From Chara braunii (taxonomy: Eukaryota > Streptophyta > Charophyceae > Charales > Characeae), in assembly GCA_003427395.1 (NCBI GenBank), contig BFEA01000126.1:2040871-2062230 (forward strand): DNA of 21,360 nt, in the 5' to 3' direction. Positions 8,153 to 18,712 of this stretch are shown one piece after another (position 1 is the stretch's first letter; the number at the start of each line of letters is the position of its first letter). A program made the translations under genes and the position numbers. The notes beneath the pieces were generated by a model that ran no database searches, was not told where the DNA came from, and saw only the letters and a program-made list of their open reading frames with translations.

Positions 8153-8194
8153 ACCTCATGACGCCCAGACCTGTCACGGGGTGTCGTGAGAGGT
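8153..8194 (+). promoter_or_regulatory. Second GC-rich hairpin upstream of primer site
   Basis: The outer stem is ACCTC/GAGGT. The inner stem is GACGCCCAG against CGGGGTGTC with one mismatch. In the second copy (12210-12251) the inner stem reads GACGCCCCG and pairs fully. Lies about 120 bases before the primer binding site, where retroelement leader structures are common. Confidence 0.5.
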
Positions 8195-8312
8195 ATAGCA
8201 CGCGCGCACAGTCGGAGTGGTGACTTGCAGTTATTCAAGAAATAAATCCTACGTGACACGACCGTGAGGTTCAGCGCTCCCAGCGGGGTGCGGGACCGCC
8301 ACGTGTGACAGG

Positions 8313-8330
8313 TGGCGCCGTTGTTGGGGA
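8313..8330 (+). promoter_or_regulatory. Primer binding site, tRNA-Asp type
   Basis: TGGCGCCGTTGTTGGGGA starts two bases after the ACA that ends the LTR-like region. Plant-type tRNA-Asp 3' ends (including CCA) are complementary to TGGCGCCGTTGCCGGGGA, the known site of many Ty3/gypsy elements, so this matches with two mismatches in 18. It is the main evidence for a reverse-transcribing element. Confidence assumes the tRNA sequence I recall from plants; the host tRNA is not in the window. Confidence 0.6.
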
Positions 8331-8942
8331 CCTTCAGTTGCGTACCAGGGTCCTATGTGAACGGACCTGGGTCAGGTGAATTGAAACCCTAGCAAAATGA
8401 CAAAAAGAAGAAGTAAAATGCCATGTAGCTTTCACTGGTTAGTAAGATAGCTAATAGCGATAATTGATGACCTATAAGTAAGAGCTCCTCTTGGAATAAG
8501 ATGAGTACTAAAGCCTTGTGAACTTTAGTCGACACTTCTATCATTTTCCCAAAGAGGTAGCTGCTCCCGACTCTATTCATGGGGGGAGTATGCAAGTGGC
8601 GACTAAGGACCGCGAAGTCTTCATAAAGAGCAGAATCGCTAGGGATAGTGGATGAGCTGATCGACGACAATAGGATTTGGGGAGTTCTCGCCGAATCTGC
8701 GTGAGAGGTTTTCGACGATCCTAATTCCTTCCGACCATAATATTTTTCCTCCCTACATTAACCTTGTGTACTCCTGCTTCTTAAGTTTTTTTTAATTAAG
8801 ATCCTCTAGATAAGTAGTTAAGTAGATTACATTACGCCATAGAATTGAGATCCTTTAATAAGGGTACTCATCGCTGTACATAGGCGATACCTTAATCGGT
8901 AGGTGGCTAGGAAGGTGCGTCGAGTAATACCTTTGTCCAACC

Positions 8943-9449
8943 ATGACGCGCGGATCAGGAGCTGGAAGGGGAAGAGGTGGATGATAGGGAAATACTATAG
9001 ATAGGCCCATTGATTTGACAAAGAAAAGAGAAGAGCGGAAGGAAGAAGAGGAAGAGGAGGAAAAGTGGGAAGGGGTGGGATCACGTCGCCATCAGGCAGA
9101 CTTCCGCGAGCGCACGCTGTCTCCTGGAAGGATGGCTTATTATTCTTATAAGTACGAGAAACATTACGGCGCTCTGCCCCCACGCTTTGAACCGCCTCAG
9201 CGGACTTATCCAATGGCCTATTCCTCCCCCTCATCTTCTATGGCACACCGACTTCAACATTTGACTGTCCTTCCCCAGCCGCCTCGACCGGCTCTTCCAC
9301 CTCCGCCACCCAATGTGTCTGATCCTCCCGTAGTGTCTCAGGCTGCGTCAGAGGATCATCGATTATGCATCATGCTGACACTATTCTTCCTCTGTCAGAT
9401 TGAATTATGCGGGCAGATTTCATATCTGTTGTACAAAAGTATTATCTAG
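8943..9449 (+). pseudogene. Gag-like reading frame, first copy, interrupted
   Basis: A frame from ATG 8943 starts MTRGSGAGRGRGG, meets TGA and TAG at codons 14-15, then continues open for about 150 codons to TAG at 9447-9449. Order: an Arg/Gly-rich start, a charged Lys/Glu stretch (EEEEEEEKWEG), a Tyr/Pro-rich middle (RMAYYSYKYEKHYGALPPR), a proline run (PPRPALPPPPPNVSDPP) and a hydrophobic tail (LCIMLTLFFLCQIEL). Position after a primer binding site and the basic start suggest a gag relic. No zinc knuckle or capsid motif is seen, so gag is inferred from position. An internal TTG at 9015 or ATG at 9132 could start the long part. Confidence 0.4.
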
Positions 9450-9613
9450 AAATATTATCATTTGTCTAGGTCGTAAGGCAAAAATACATTTAAGGGGTAA
9501 TAGGTCAAGATGACTTCTGTACTTCTCCTCTTGTCAGTAATAATACTCATAATGGAGGAGGTATCCATCTAGGAAGAAAGAGGGGAGGTAATGAAAGGTA
9601 TTAGTACCTCCTC

Positions 9614-9634
9614 AGGGTTGACTACTTATTACCC
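9614..9634. other. Junction between the two element copies
   Basis: After the last base shared with 13670, 21 bases follow that match the end of a 71-bp unit (GACTACTTATTACCC). Sequence equivalent to 5864 onward then resumes. This places the breakpoint in tandem-repeat-like DNA and suggests recombination rather than a second insertion with full ends. Confidence 0.7.
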
Positions 9635-9809
9635 AAGGAAGTTTCGGTCTCTGCACTTACTCAAGGTGTAGTAGGGGGCTCCAGGGAGTGTCATCCTATT
9701 CACATGCTTGAGTTTAAGGCTGGCTAACAACCTGCAAAGAGTAGGAAATCACATTGCCACTCTTTCTTTCCTATCTTGTTCACCCTTAGACATTCCGACC
9801 ACCAGACCG

Positions 9810-10235
9810 GTAATAGGGAGGCTTTTGTAGGAATCATCCTATTACTTGCTTAACGGGTGGACTACTTATTACCCAAGGAAGTAGTAGGGAGACTTCTGTA
9901 GGAGTCATCCTATTACTTGCTTAATGGGTGGACTACTTATTACCCAAGGAAGTAGTAGGGAGGCTTCTGTAGGAGTCATCCTATTACTTGCTTAATGGGT
10001 GGACTACTTATTACCCAAGGAAGTAGTAGGGAGGCTTCTGTAGGATTCATCCTATTACTTGCTTAGCGGGTGGACTACTTATTACCGAAGAAAGTAGTAG
10101 GGAGGCTGCTGTAGGACTCATCCTATTACTTGCTTAACGGGTGGACTATTTATTACGCAAGGAAGTAGTAGGGAGGCTTGTGCAGGAGTCATCCTATTAC
10201 TTTCTTGGCGAGTGGACTACTTAATACCCAAGGAA
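9810..10235 (+). repeat. 71-bp tandem repeat, six units
   Basis: Units start at 9810 and then at 71-base steps (9881, 9952, 10023, 10094, 10165). A diverged unit follows at 10236, whose inner stem GACCC/GGGTC is perfect here. Most changes fall in the spacer and loop; GTAGTAGG and CCTATTAC are kept in nearly every unit. Confidence 0.92.
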
Positions 10236-11246
10236 GTAGTAGGGAGGGACCCTTGTTAGGGTCTGCCTATTACGTACTTGATTCTGTACTAACTTGCTAA
10301 GGGGTTACTCCTGTAGGGATACCCTAAACACTCGTCTTTAGTTCAAACTAACGTGATCTGAGGTTGGTCAGCTTCGGAAGGGTAACACGATACCCTTATC
10401 AGGATTCTCCTAATGCTCTCATGAAGAGGACCTTGTCACGTGATAGTAGGGGGCTCTTGTGCGGGTCGCCTATTATTCACTCTGACTGTTATTAACCTCT
10501 GGAGGGGGTTGACATCCATATCTTTCAGAATGATACCTAAAACAAGTAGGAGGGTGCTTCTATAGGAGCCTCAACTATTTGTTGAAGGAAGGATGGTCAT
10601 ATGTGAGCTATCCTTCTATTCTAAGCAGATTTTATGTATACATTGAGGGAAACTAAAAAAAGAATCAAACTTGAATACTCATGTATGACTTACTCGGACT
10701 GTCTGATTGATTAACAGATTGCTTGGTATTGAGCAAGTAGCAAGAGATTCATGTCTGAATCGACCTGCTGCTTGAGAATGTTAACACAAATAAAAGAAAA
10801 AGGAAGAAACAATGCTCCTGTTGGAGCAAGGTCTCAAGAACTTGAAAAATGAACAAAAAGAAGAGAATTAGGACCGCGGGAGAAAGAAGCTTAAGAACCA
10901 TCGCGTAGTTCATAGTCGTCTATGACTTTCAGATGGAAGACCACAACGATGAATGAGTTATATTTCATCTACGTAAGCGCCAAACGGTGCGGTGATCTCT
11001 AAGAGAGAAAATGCAAGGACAGAGAGTAGGGGAAATATGAGTTTCCCTAAGACGACTTAGGACACAGGCATGAAACTTCTTGGTCGAGAGGAGAATGAGA
11101 CAGACGACTTGGGGTAGATAAAAGCTAGGGATTACACGTTGGGATGTCGATCCCTGAGCTCACGATCTAGATCTAAGGGCTTCACCATTAGATATCAATA
11201 TGTGGGAAATCGAGTGGGGATGTTGAATCTTTGTTGACCTGTGTGT

Positions 11247-11514
11247 GTGTGTGCAGGTCCCTGTTTTGATCTACTGCGATTGAAGGAGAAGTCCTACGTA
11301 AACGACTCAAATTTCTGTTATCCCTCGATAACAGGTCGATTGTTACCGATTCAACTTTTTTCCTTTGACTTGATACCCACGTGTGTGCAGTTCCCTTTTT
11401 TGATCTACTGCGATTGAAGGATAAGTCCTACGTAAACGACTCAAATTTCTGTTATCCCTCGATAACAGGTCGATTGTTACAGATTCAACTTTTTTCCTTT
11501 GGCTTGATGCCCAC
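11247..11514 (+). repeat. 134-bp tandem duplication
   Basis: Two copies in tandem, recognisable by GTGCAG at 11251 and 11385 and by CTGTTATC/GATAACAG at 11315 and 11449. The second unit differs by a few bases (GTTCCC for GTCCC, AGATTC for CGATTC). Single in the first element. Confidence 0.9.
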
Positions 11515-12369
11515 GTCTAAAGCCAAACCTTGTGGTCAGTAAAACTGTCACTTGCGGTCATTGCCTAAATGGTCGTGGTTAGTCTTAAGGGTCCTTTGAA
11601 GAAATGTGAGGGGGTTGGGCTTATGTCTCAGGAAAGATAAGGCTGTCATACATGGTTTGGGAAGTGAGGGATAAGGTCAGTGGTTGATGGTTGACGCCGT
11701 TAGTGCATGGCATGTGAACTGTCTTTTCATTATTATGCGCAAGTCTGTTTTGTGCGTGAATTTGGACTGAACTTGACCTGATCTGTTGAAGAGTCTCGCA
11801 CACACAACACTTGTGAAAGTGGGAAGGGTTCTTGGCGGTAATAACCCCTTCCTCATTATTGTCTTGTATGACTTCTATATTATCTTATATCCAGTTAAGT
11901 CACGGGCTGTTAAGAAAGATAGGACACCCCTTGGTAGAAAGATGGTTTGATTGATATTTGTCAAGAGAATAATACATTACGCAGTAGTGGAAATAAACTG
12001 TCTTTTAAAAGTTCGACTTGAATATCTAACTGATCAGTTCTAGGCGTCTTACCGTGCGTACCCCATTTTATGCTACAATGATTGAGCAAACGCCCTCGGC
12101 CGACCTACCTATACAAAGACGTGTAAAAGCCTTCTCATGTGGGCCGATATCTCAGCAGGGATATGCCTACCTTAGGGTGGTGACAGCCCCTCGGGTAGAG
12201 GTAAGTTGTACCTCGTGACGCCCCGACCTGTCACGGGGTGTCGTGAGAGGTATAGCACGAGCGCACGGTCAGAGTGATGACTTGTAGTTCTTCAAGAAAT
12301 AAATCCTGCGTGACACGACCGTAAGGTTCAGCGCTCCCAGCGGGGTGCGGGACCGCCGCGCGCGACAGG

Positions 12370-12387
12370 TGGCTCGACTGTCGGGGA
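12370..12387 (+). promoter_or_regulatory. Degenerate primer binding site, second copy
   Basis: TGGCTCGACTGTCGGGGA lies at the position exactly equivalent to 8313. It keeps TGGC and TCGGGGA but has lost the middle of the tRNA-Asp match, so this copy is unlikely to be primed efficiently. Confidence 0.45.
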
Positions 12388-12999
12388 CCTTCGGTTGTCT
12401 GTCGGGGTCCTATGTGAACGGACCTTGGTCTGGTTAATTAAAACCCTAGCAAAATGACAAAAAAAAGAAGTAGAATGTCATGTAGCTTTCACTAGTTAGT
12501 AAGATAGTTAATAGGGATAATTGATGACTTATAAGTAAGAGCTCCTCTTGGGATAAGATGAGTACTAGAGCCTTGTGAACTTTAGTCAACACTTCTATCA
12601 TTTTCCCAAGGAGGTAGCTGGTCCTGAGTCTGTTCATGGGGAGAGTATGCGAGTGGCGACTAAGGACCGCGAAGTCTTCATAAAAAGCAGAATTGCTAGG
12701 GATAGCGGATGAGCTGATCGACGACAATAGGATTTGGGGAGTTCTCGCCGAATCTGCGTGAGAGGTTTTCGACTGCCCTAATTCCTTCCGACCATAATAT
12801 TTTTCCTCCCTATATTAACCTTGTGTACTCCTGTTTCTTAAGTTTTTTTTAATTAAGATCCTCTAGATAAGTAGTTAAGTAGATTACATTACGCCATAGA
12901 ATTGAGATCCTTTAATAAGGGTACTCATCGCTGTACATAGGCGATACCTTAATCGGTAGGTGGCTAGGAAGGTGCGTCGAGTAATACCTTTCTCCAGCC

Positions 13000-13506
13000 A
13001 TGGCGCGTGGATCAGGAGCTGGAAGGGGAAGAGGTGGACGATAGGAAAAGACTATAGATAGGCCCATTGATTTGACAAAGAAAAGAGAAGAGCGGAAGGA
13101 AGAAGAGGAAGAGGAGGAAAAGTGGGAAGGGGTGGGATCGCGTCGCCATCAGAAAGACTTCTGCGAGCGCACACCGTCTCCTGGGAGGATGCCTTATTAT
13201 TGTTATAAGTATGAGCAACATTACGGCGCTCTGCCCCCACGCTGTGAACCGCCTCAGTGGACTTATCCAATGGCCTATTCGTCCCCCTCATCTTTTATGG
13301 CACATCGACTTCAACAGTTGACTGTCCTTCCCCAGCCGCCTCGACCAGCTCTTCCACCTCCGCCACCCAATGTGTCTGATCCTCCCGTAGTGTCTCAGGC
13401 TGCGTCAGAGGATCATCGATTATGTATCATGCTTACACTATTCTTCCTCTGTCATATTGAATTATGCGGGCTGATTTCATATTTGTTGTACAAAGGGATT
13501 ATCTAG
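13000..13506 (+). pseudogene. Gag-like reading frame, second copy, interrupted
   Basis: ATG at 13000 reads MARGSGAGRGRGGR, then a TAG at codon 15, then an open frame to TAG at 13504-13506. The first copy has CGA to TGA in addition. The shared TAG at codon 15 predates the duplication, or is read through, or the true start is downstream. Between the copies I count about 15 replacement and 10 silent base changes over the 435-nt open part. This suggests weak or no purifying selection. Layout is otherwise as in the first copy, with PPRPALPPPPPNVSDPP unchanged. Confidence 0.4.
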
Positions 13507-13670
13507 AAATACTATCACTTGTCTAGGTCGTAAGGCAAAAATATATTTAAGGGGTAATAGGTCAAGATGACTTCTGTACTTATCCCCTTGTCAGTAATAA
13601 TACTCATAATGGAGGAGGTATCCATCTAGGAAGAAAGAGGGAAGGTAATGAAAGGTATTAGTACCTCATC

Positions 13671-16640
13671 ATGGATGATCGATCTAGATAGGTGTGAGAC
13701 AATTTCTGTGATATTATGTTCCATATAGGCATAATGTTTCCTTTGTTCATAAGTAAAGTAGTAGTTGATCGACTACAACAAAAGAGGGGAAAATGGTTAG
13801 GGTAGAGTACTAATGAGTCAAAAATATGTCCGGGATACGAAGAGATTTGAACTTAGTGTTAGTAAGGACCCTCATTTGCTATGGGTTTTTAATCTTTAGG
13901 AAATGTGGGTTGAGTCCGTCCTTGAGAGAGTTTTAGAGGTTGGTTTTGTCTATAAAAGGCATCCAAAGACTCTTGCTCCTGAAGTGCAGTGAGGCAATGA
14001 GGAGTTTGGTGTTAAATCATCCTATTTATGTTTAACTTGGTGACGAGATTCAGGTATGAGGTTATTTAGTCCGAGACCATCTACCTGAATATATTCAAGT
14101 AAATCTAAGCGCTTAAATTTCTTCATTTTAAGACCATTAATTTGAGTTATCTATCTAGAGTAATCCGTTCACACCAATATATTCGAGACAAACCTATTTA
14201 ATATTATTCATATGAGACTATCTATCTGACGCATTTTTCACTCATCTGAGTTTATTTATTTAAAAATGTGCGCCTTAATCCATCCTTAATAACTAATCAA
14301 ATATGACTATCTGTTTATGTCTATTCACTTGAACCTATATGGTTGGATTGCTTTACCTATAAAGAGTAGAGGTGCTACGCAGAATCCACGTTCGACGCGG
14401 GGTCGAAGGTGAATGGAGTGACCAACTTCTTGGGAGAAGAGATTCTCTCGAGAAGTGGTCAATGTGTAGAATCTACTTTTGGGGGAGTTGCAATCCTAAA
14501 GTTATCCTTTCCCTGAAAGATGGCTTGAATGAGCTATAAATTCGTCTTCTAAAAGTAGTAGTGAGACCCGCGCCAGAATTATGTTCTTAGTCCATAGTGG
14601 GGTGTTGTCACCTAACCCTTTGAGGAGAGGTGACTACATTACTATTAAGAAGGAGGAAAGTATTTGAGCCTTGTTAGACTTTAGTCTGTGAAGGAGACGA
14701 CTACTAAATGCCGCAAGGAAGCAGGGGGTGATGCCCCAGCTATCTTTGTGTCAAGTGGGTTCATCTGCACGAGATGGGATATGGATCCTGGGAATGTGTA
14801 TGGTGGGGTTGTCTACTAATGAACAGGGGTCTGCAAGGAATAAATATTGGAATCGGAGGGTGAAGCGGTGAGGCTTGGTCCTTGAGAGGGGCTCAAGAGT
14901 CTACGATGTTAACTCTTTTAAGGGATTACACTGCCCCTTGACACAATATACTCATATTAAAGCCAAGGGAGTAGAATGTAGTATTCTCATTATTTTTGTA
15001 TCTAAAAATATTTATCGTTGGAGAACTTATTGATCACAACATGACTGTTGTCTGTCGTAACAGTTACCATAAGTTTCTCATCATCACTATGCACTCATAT
15101 GCCAGTCAAACTTGTCTCTGCTCTTACTAATATTATTTAACTATTAAAATTATTGATTATGGTTATTACTATGACAACATATCCTTACTATAAGTAACAG
15201 TCATTATGAGAATTCATGACATTCAATATTCAAAAATTGCAAATGCATTATTATCGCAAGTATATTATCACTTGTCTTTTGAATTATCTTAGAGGTAGGA
15301 AAAATGAACAAAGTTTGAGAAGTATCCTTTCAGGAAGAAGAAACTCTGTATAGTGTTAGGAAATGCTTACTAGATATCGATTGTGTGAGCATTGACCTAA
15401 AGATAACTGAAAAAAAATCAGGATGACGTATGCTAGGGAAGACCTCAATGTACCCTTGCTTATCGAAAAAGAGGACGGGATGAAGTCGTCCTTGCTAAGG
15501 CTAGTCAGGCAGAATAAATATATCAGTTTCTGGTGAGCTACATCTTTGGGCAAGTATATTTTTTTATTGAATCTGACTTCAACGATAATAAGTACAATGC
15601 AATTGTAAAAGTAACTCTGTACACCTCATTATCGTTTTGGGTTACTCTTGGTACTGAGCTGACACTGAAACATGAAAACCTGCTTGCGAGACTAGAAAAA
15701 CTAGTTGAGGTGGCTGCCGCGAAGTAGCCAAAAGAAATAAGTCAGAGAAGAGCTACAAGTCGTTCTACCCAAGTTTCTTGTGAAATAACATTTCAGGATC
15801 AAGAGGAAATAGAAATATCATTGGAAGCTGCTTTGATAGTACAAGGATGAGCAACACTTTGATCTTTTTGTTTTAAGTTCTATGATAAAAATCTCTTATT
15901 TTCGTTTCTTTAGATAAGATATTGTACTCTAGTAGTCGAGAAATAAGATGAGATTCGTGACGTGATTATTTATTTCTCCTTAGATGCAAAATTATACTTC
16001 AGTAAATAGGGTGTCTGAGGTGTCATGAAGTATGTTCTTCGTTCTTCTTATTTATTAGGAATAGGAGGTTTTATTGTCTCTTGTATGCTTTTCCGACTCG
16101 CTAGTTATACTTTAACAATTGAGGATAGTAGAGGCATGTAACTTGAGATTCAGACTTCGAGAAGAAAGGTTATTTAAAACCTCGTATTTATATTCGACCA
16201 AGTTTTCCTTTTCACCAGAGTCATATTTCGATTCTATCTATGGGGTATACCGCCAATGTACACTTTCACTTTCACATTTGGGTTGGTCCAGTGTCTGATT
16301 TTAATTGGTGAGGTGTGTATCCTTTATGTGATGCAAATTATGCTATCAAGTCTTGAACTAGGATGCTTGGGAAAACACCTAGGTGTTCAAGAGTAACATG
16401 TGATTTGTACATTTTGAAAATGTTTTGCTTTGTTGTAAGTCTTTTCATGTCTTGTCCTATGTGACTATTTTTGAAAAAGACCCTAAAAATAGGATATGAG
16501 AAAGTCAAAATTTTTGATGCATTTTGAGCAACCCTGCGAGACAGGGAAATGTATGTTATGAATGAAATGAATATTTCTTTCCACCTTCTGACAAGACAAA
16601 GAGTCAAACAAACTCATTTTATACTTTGTTATGGATGTTT
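13671..16640. other. AT-rich region, no recognisable gene
   Basis: About 3 kb continuing from the second internal region. Scanning for reverse transcriptase, integrase or protease signatures found nothing convincing, and frames are short (longest 89 aa, minus strand, 16607-16338). A strong hairpin lies at 14420-14460. Could be a decayed 3' internal domain or unrelated host DNA. No hairpin-family members and no second LTR are visible. Confidence 0.5.
14420..14460. repeat. 41-nt hairpin
   Basis: GACCAACTTCT pairs with AGAAGTGGTC (one bulged A), and inside it GAGAA pairs with TTCTC around GAGA. No T run follows, so it is not a bacterial-type terminator; role unknown. Confidence 0.6.
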
Positions 16641-18660
16641 TGGTTGACTTTTCTGTTCGTTAAAGATCCCCGAGACGTGTGTCTGTTCAGCCTGTGATCG
16701 AGGTCTGGAAGACACGGCCCCTAAGTGGCTCTGACGATGCCCCTCGATCAGTAACAATATGACAGTCATGATAAATCATTCTTATTTGTGAATTTTTTCA
16801 TATATACATTCAATGGGGTTTGTTCATCCAAATTGACGAGGGGAGAAAAATTCTTTGGTCAAATTGTTTTTATATATATATTTTAAAAAGATCATCGTTC
16901 ATCCACTCTAGGAGATCAGTCTGAGGGACTTGAAATTACCAAGCCTATGGTGGAAAATTGGCATCGTTGGGATGTAACTCCCAGCGTTGGCTGCTGACAG
17001 AGTATAACCAGGCAGCGGACCTTCCGATTACGGCCTAGAACTGAAACCTGAGGGGGGGCCTCCTTAATGATGAAATTGGTTCAGGTAGATATCGGAAGGA
17101 TAAAGAGTCAGGTCTAGATTGATAGGAGGATTTCACCTGATATTGTATAACCAGTACGAGTACCACCGTTATAATAACAATGCGGTGGGCCGCGGTTTCG
17201 GTTTGATCAACCGGCTGTTGTGGGATGATGCCAAGGTCGCCGATCCCCTCGCATTATACTTCGGGCGGGACAGTAAAATCTGACTTAGGTTAAGACCCGC
17301 GTCCAAAGGGAAGAATTCAATTTTGATCCCTAACCCCACGGACACGCAACGAGATCCTGACAAATAAAGTCTAAAGTTGGGGGGAGGAACTATCATTGTC
17401 TTCCTTGGGGACCTCCATAACTGTAGTACGGATCCAGTATCCCCCCTTGGGTTTATATGAAACAATCTTTTTTTTTTTTGGGAATTATCATTTTTGGATA
17501 TGTGGGAGACCCAGGTTAAAATCCTTACAGTATGGACGCATCAAGGGGGACAGTGAGGGTCTTCAAGCCGCAACTTCATCCAGGAAATCGAATTTTGACA
17601 ACTTGTCACGCCAGAAGGCCTTTGTTTGCATTTAGATTCCCCAGCGACGGGGACGTCGCTTAATGGGGTCCGGGAGAACTGTCGGAGCAAACAGCCGTAC
17701 AAGGGTATTTTCTCATGATTTTACATTCGATACAGTATCGACGCCGGTCGCTGTGTCGGAGACAGACTGGAGTAAAAAGTGAGATTTGTTTTGGCATAGC
17801 GCCGTGAAGCAAACTTCTCGACCATTGAGGCCAAGGTTGCTAGGTGACAATACGAAGTGATACGACACATACGACAACCAGAAGAGTCTCCGACCGCAAG
17901 GGCCGGAGGGTTGGAAAAAAAACAAGAAAAATCGCACGGGATGCGGCGACCACAATCTAAAACCGTTAAAGGATCAGATGGTAAGGCAAAATGAATTAGA
18001 ACGAGTGACGGGGCATTAGACCGACCGGTATAGGAAAGTCGACATGTCTCGCCGCCGTAAAATATGAAGACAACTGAAAAATTAACATAAATCCGGCCAT
18101 GCGGCCAGGGCAACCAAAGAAACACACTGTCCACCATGATAGGTAACGGCAGTCGGTACCTCTGTCCTTACTTATATGTCGTGAGCGAGGTTGAGGCTAC
18201 CGCTCAGCCTCACGTATGTAGGGGGGAAGTGGCCTCTTGGGCGGCGACTCCCGGACCACGTGACCACCAAAACAAACGGTGCCTCCGTCCCTTTGCAGAA
18301 GGAGGACACTGTTATAAACTCTGATATCATCCGCATAGAATCTAGACTCAAGCTACTTGGCCTAGTAACCGCCTCTCTACTGGTACTGGGCCTCTAAAAA
18401 TGTCAATTTTTGTCTTATTCTGCTCGGGCACGAGTATTTGGCACATCCACCTCTACATAGTGTGGTGCTGGCCTAACCGCCACCTGAGTGTTTTCCCCGC
18501 CGCAACCCTCAATGTTACGGCCGCAGGTTGGTACCGGCACTTCGGGCCTTCTGAGCCCTTGCGGGTCACACACACACTCAAACGGACAAGGACTCGGGCA
18601 GGCACACAGACCGGGAAGTGTGCATACACAGACTCAAAACGAGCTCAGGCCACTGGGTGG
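16641..18660. other. Unassigned region of mixed composition
   Basis: No recognisable gene. Minus-strand ORFs at 17465-17169 (98 aa) and 18137-17721 (138 aa) are open but lack motifs, conserved copies or clear splice context. The GC content is higher than in 13671-16640, so the source may differ. A T run at 17467-17479 and a primer-site-like TGGCATCGTTGGGA at 16959 are the only marked signals. Confidence 0.4.
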
Positions 18661-18712
18661 GCTGAGCCCCAACGCTCTATATAGGTCTGGGCTGCACCAT
18701 TTTTACCTGAAG

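Larger units (their letters stand above)
5210..8310 (+). mobile_element. Long LTR-like region, first copy (5' edge uncertain)
   Basis: Interpreted as the LTR of a retrotransposon because it ends in GTGTGACA, followed after two bases by an 18-nt primer-binding-site match. Most of it (5864-8310) is repeated at 9635-12367. It contains the hairpin family, a 91-bp and a 71-bp tandem repeat, and AATAAA-like sites at about 7936 and 8241. It also has two strong GC hairpins near the 3' end and a donor-like GAG/GTAAGT at 8141-8149. The length of at least 3.1 kb is long for an LTR, but LTRs of 3-5 kb are known in plant LARD and Ogre-type elements. No long ORF is present. The 5' terminus is not visible, because the second copy is truncated. 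Confidence 0.5.
8311..9613 (+). mobile_element. Internal region of retroelement, first copy (truncated)
   Basis: Begins with the primer binding site, then a hairpin at 8345-8370 (GGTCC/GGACC core), then about 570 bases without a gene. A hairpin at 8860-8893 (GGTA/TACC and TCGC/GCGA) follows, then the gag-like frame. Matches 12368-13670 at a constant offset of 4057, with few indels, and breaks off at 9613. No protease, reverse transcriptase or integrase follows. The minus-strand ORF at 8670-8389 is kept in both copies but overlaps leader sequence and is probably incidental. Confidence 0.55.
9635..12367 (+). mobile_element. LTR-like region, second copy (5' truncated)
   Basis: Collinear with 5864-8310. 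It lacks the 91-bp array, has six rather than four 71-bp units and carries a 134-bp tandem duplication near 11247. Other family hairpins are kept at shifted positions. The end reads GCGCGACA before the second primer site, keeping the ACA. A polymorphic GT run precedes the 134-bp unit. Confidence 0.55.
12368..13670 (+). mobile_element. Internal region of retroelement, second copy
   Basis: Collinear with 8311-9613, including the GGTCC/GGACC hairpin, the minus-strand ORF at 12727-12446 and the 12917-12950 hairpin. Beyond 13670 the sequence runs on into AT-rich DNA that the first copy lacks. Confidence 0.55.

Noticed and set aside
8084-8160. tRNA gene starting GGGCCGGTAGCTCAGC
   Set aside because: The A box is good, but there is no B box 44 bases on, the sequence folds as a simple hairpin instead, and the A box is lost in the second copy.
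8389-8670. 93-aa minus-strand ORF kept in both element copies
   Set aside because: It is antisense to the leader of the element. Survival is explained by recent duplication, and the two copies differ at many residues.
9015-9234. Minus-strand ORFs antisense to the gag-like frame
   Set aside because: Shadow frames of a GC-rich, proline-coding stretch on the plus strand.
5273-10235. CRISPR-like arrays
   Set aside because: The 71-bp and 91-bp units are contiguous tandem repeats with no unique spacers, in a eukaryotic retroelement setting.
15404-15850. Longer protein by reading through TAA/TAG around 15533-15727
   Set aside because: The number of stops is close to chance for this length, and no second copy or motif supports it.
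16959-16974. Second primer binding site (TGGCATCGTTGGGATG)
   Set aside because: Only the first 11 bases resemble the tRNA-Asp site, and no LTR end or repeat precedes it.
17169-18137. Minus-strand ORFs of 98 and 138 aa as genes
   Set aside because: No motif, no splice context, no conserved copy; lengths are possible by chance in this composition.
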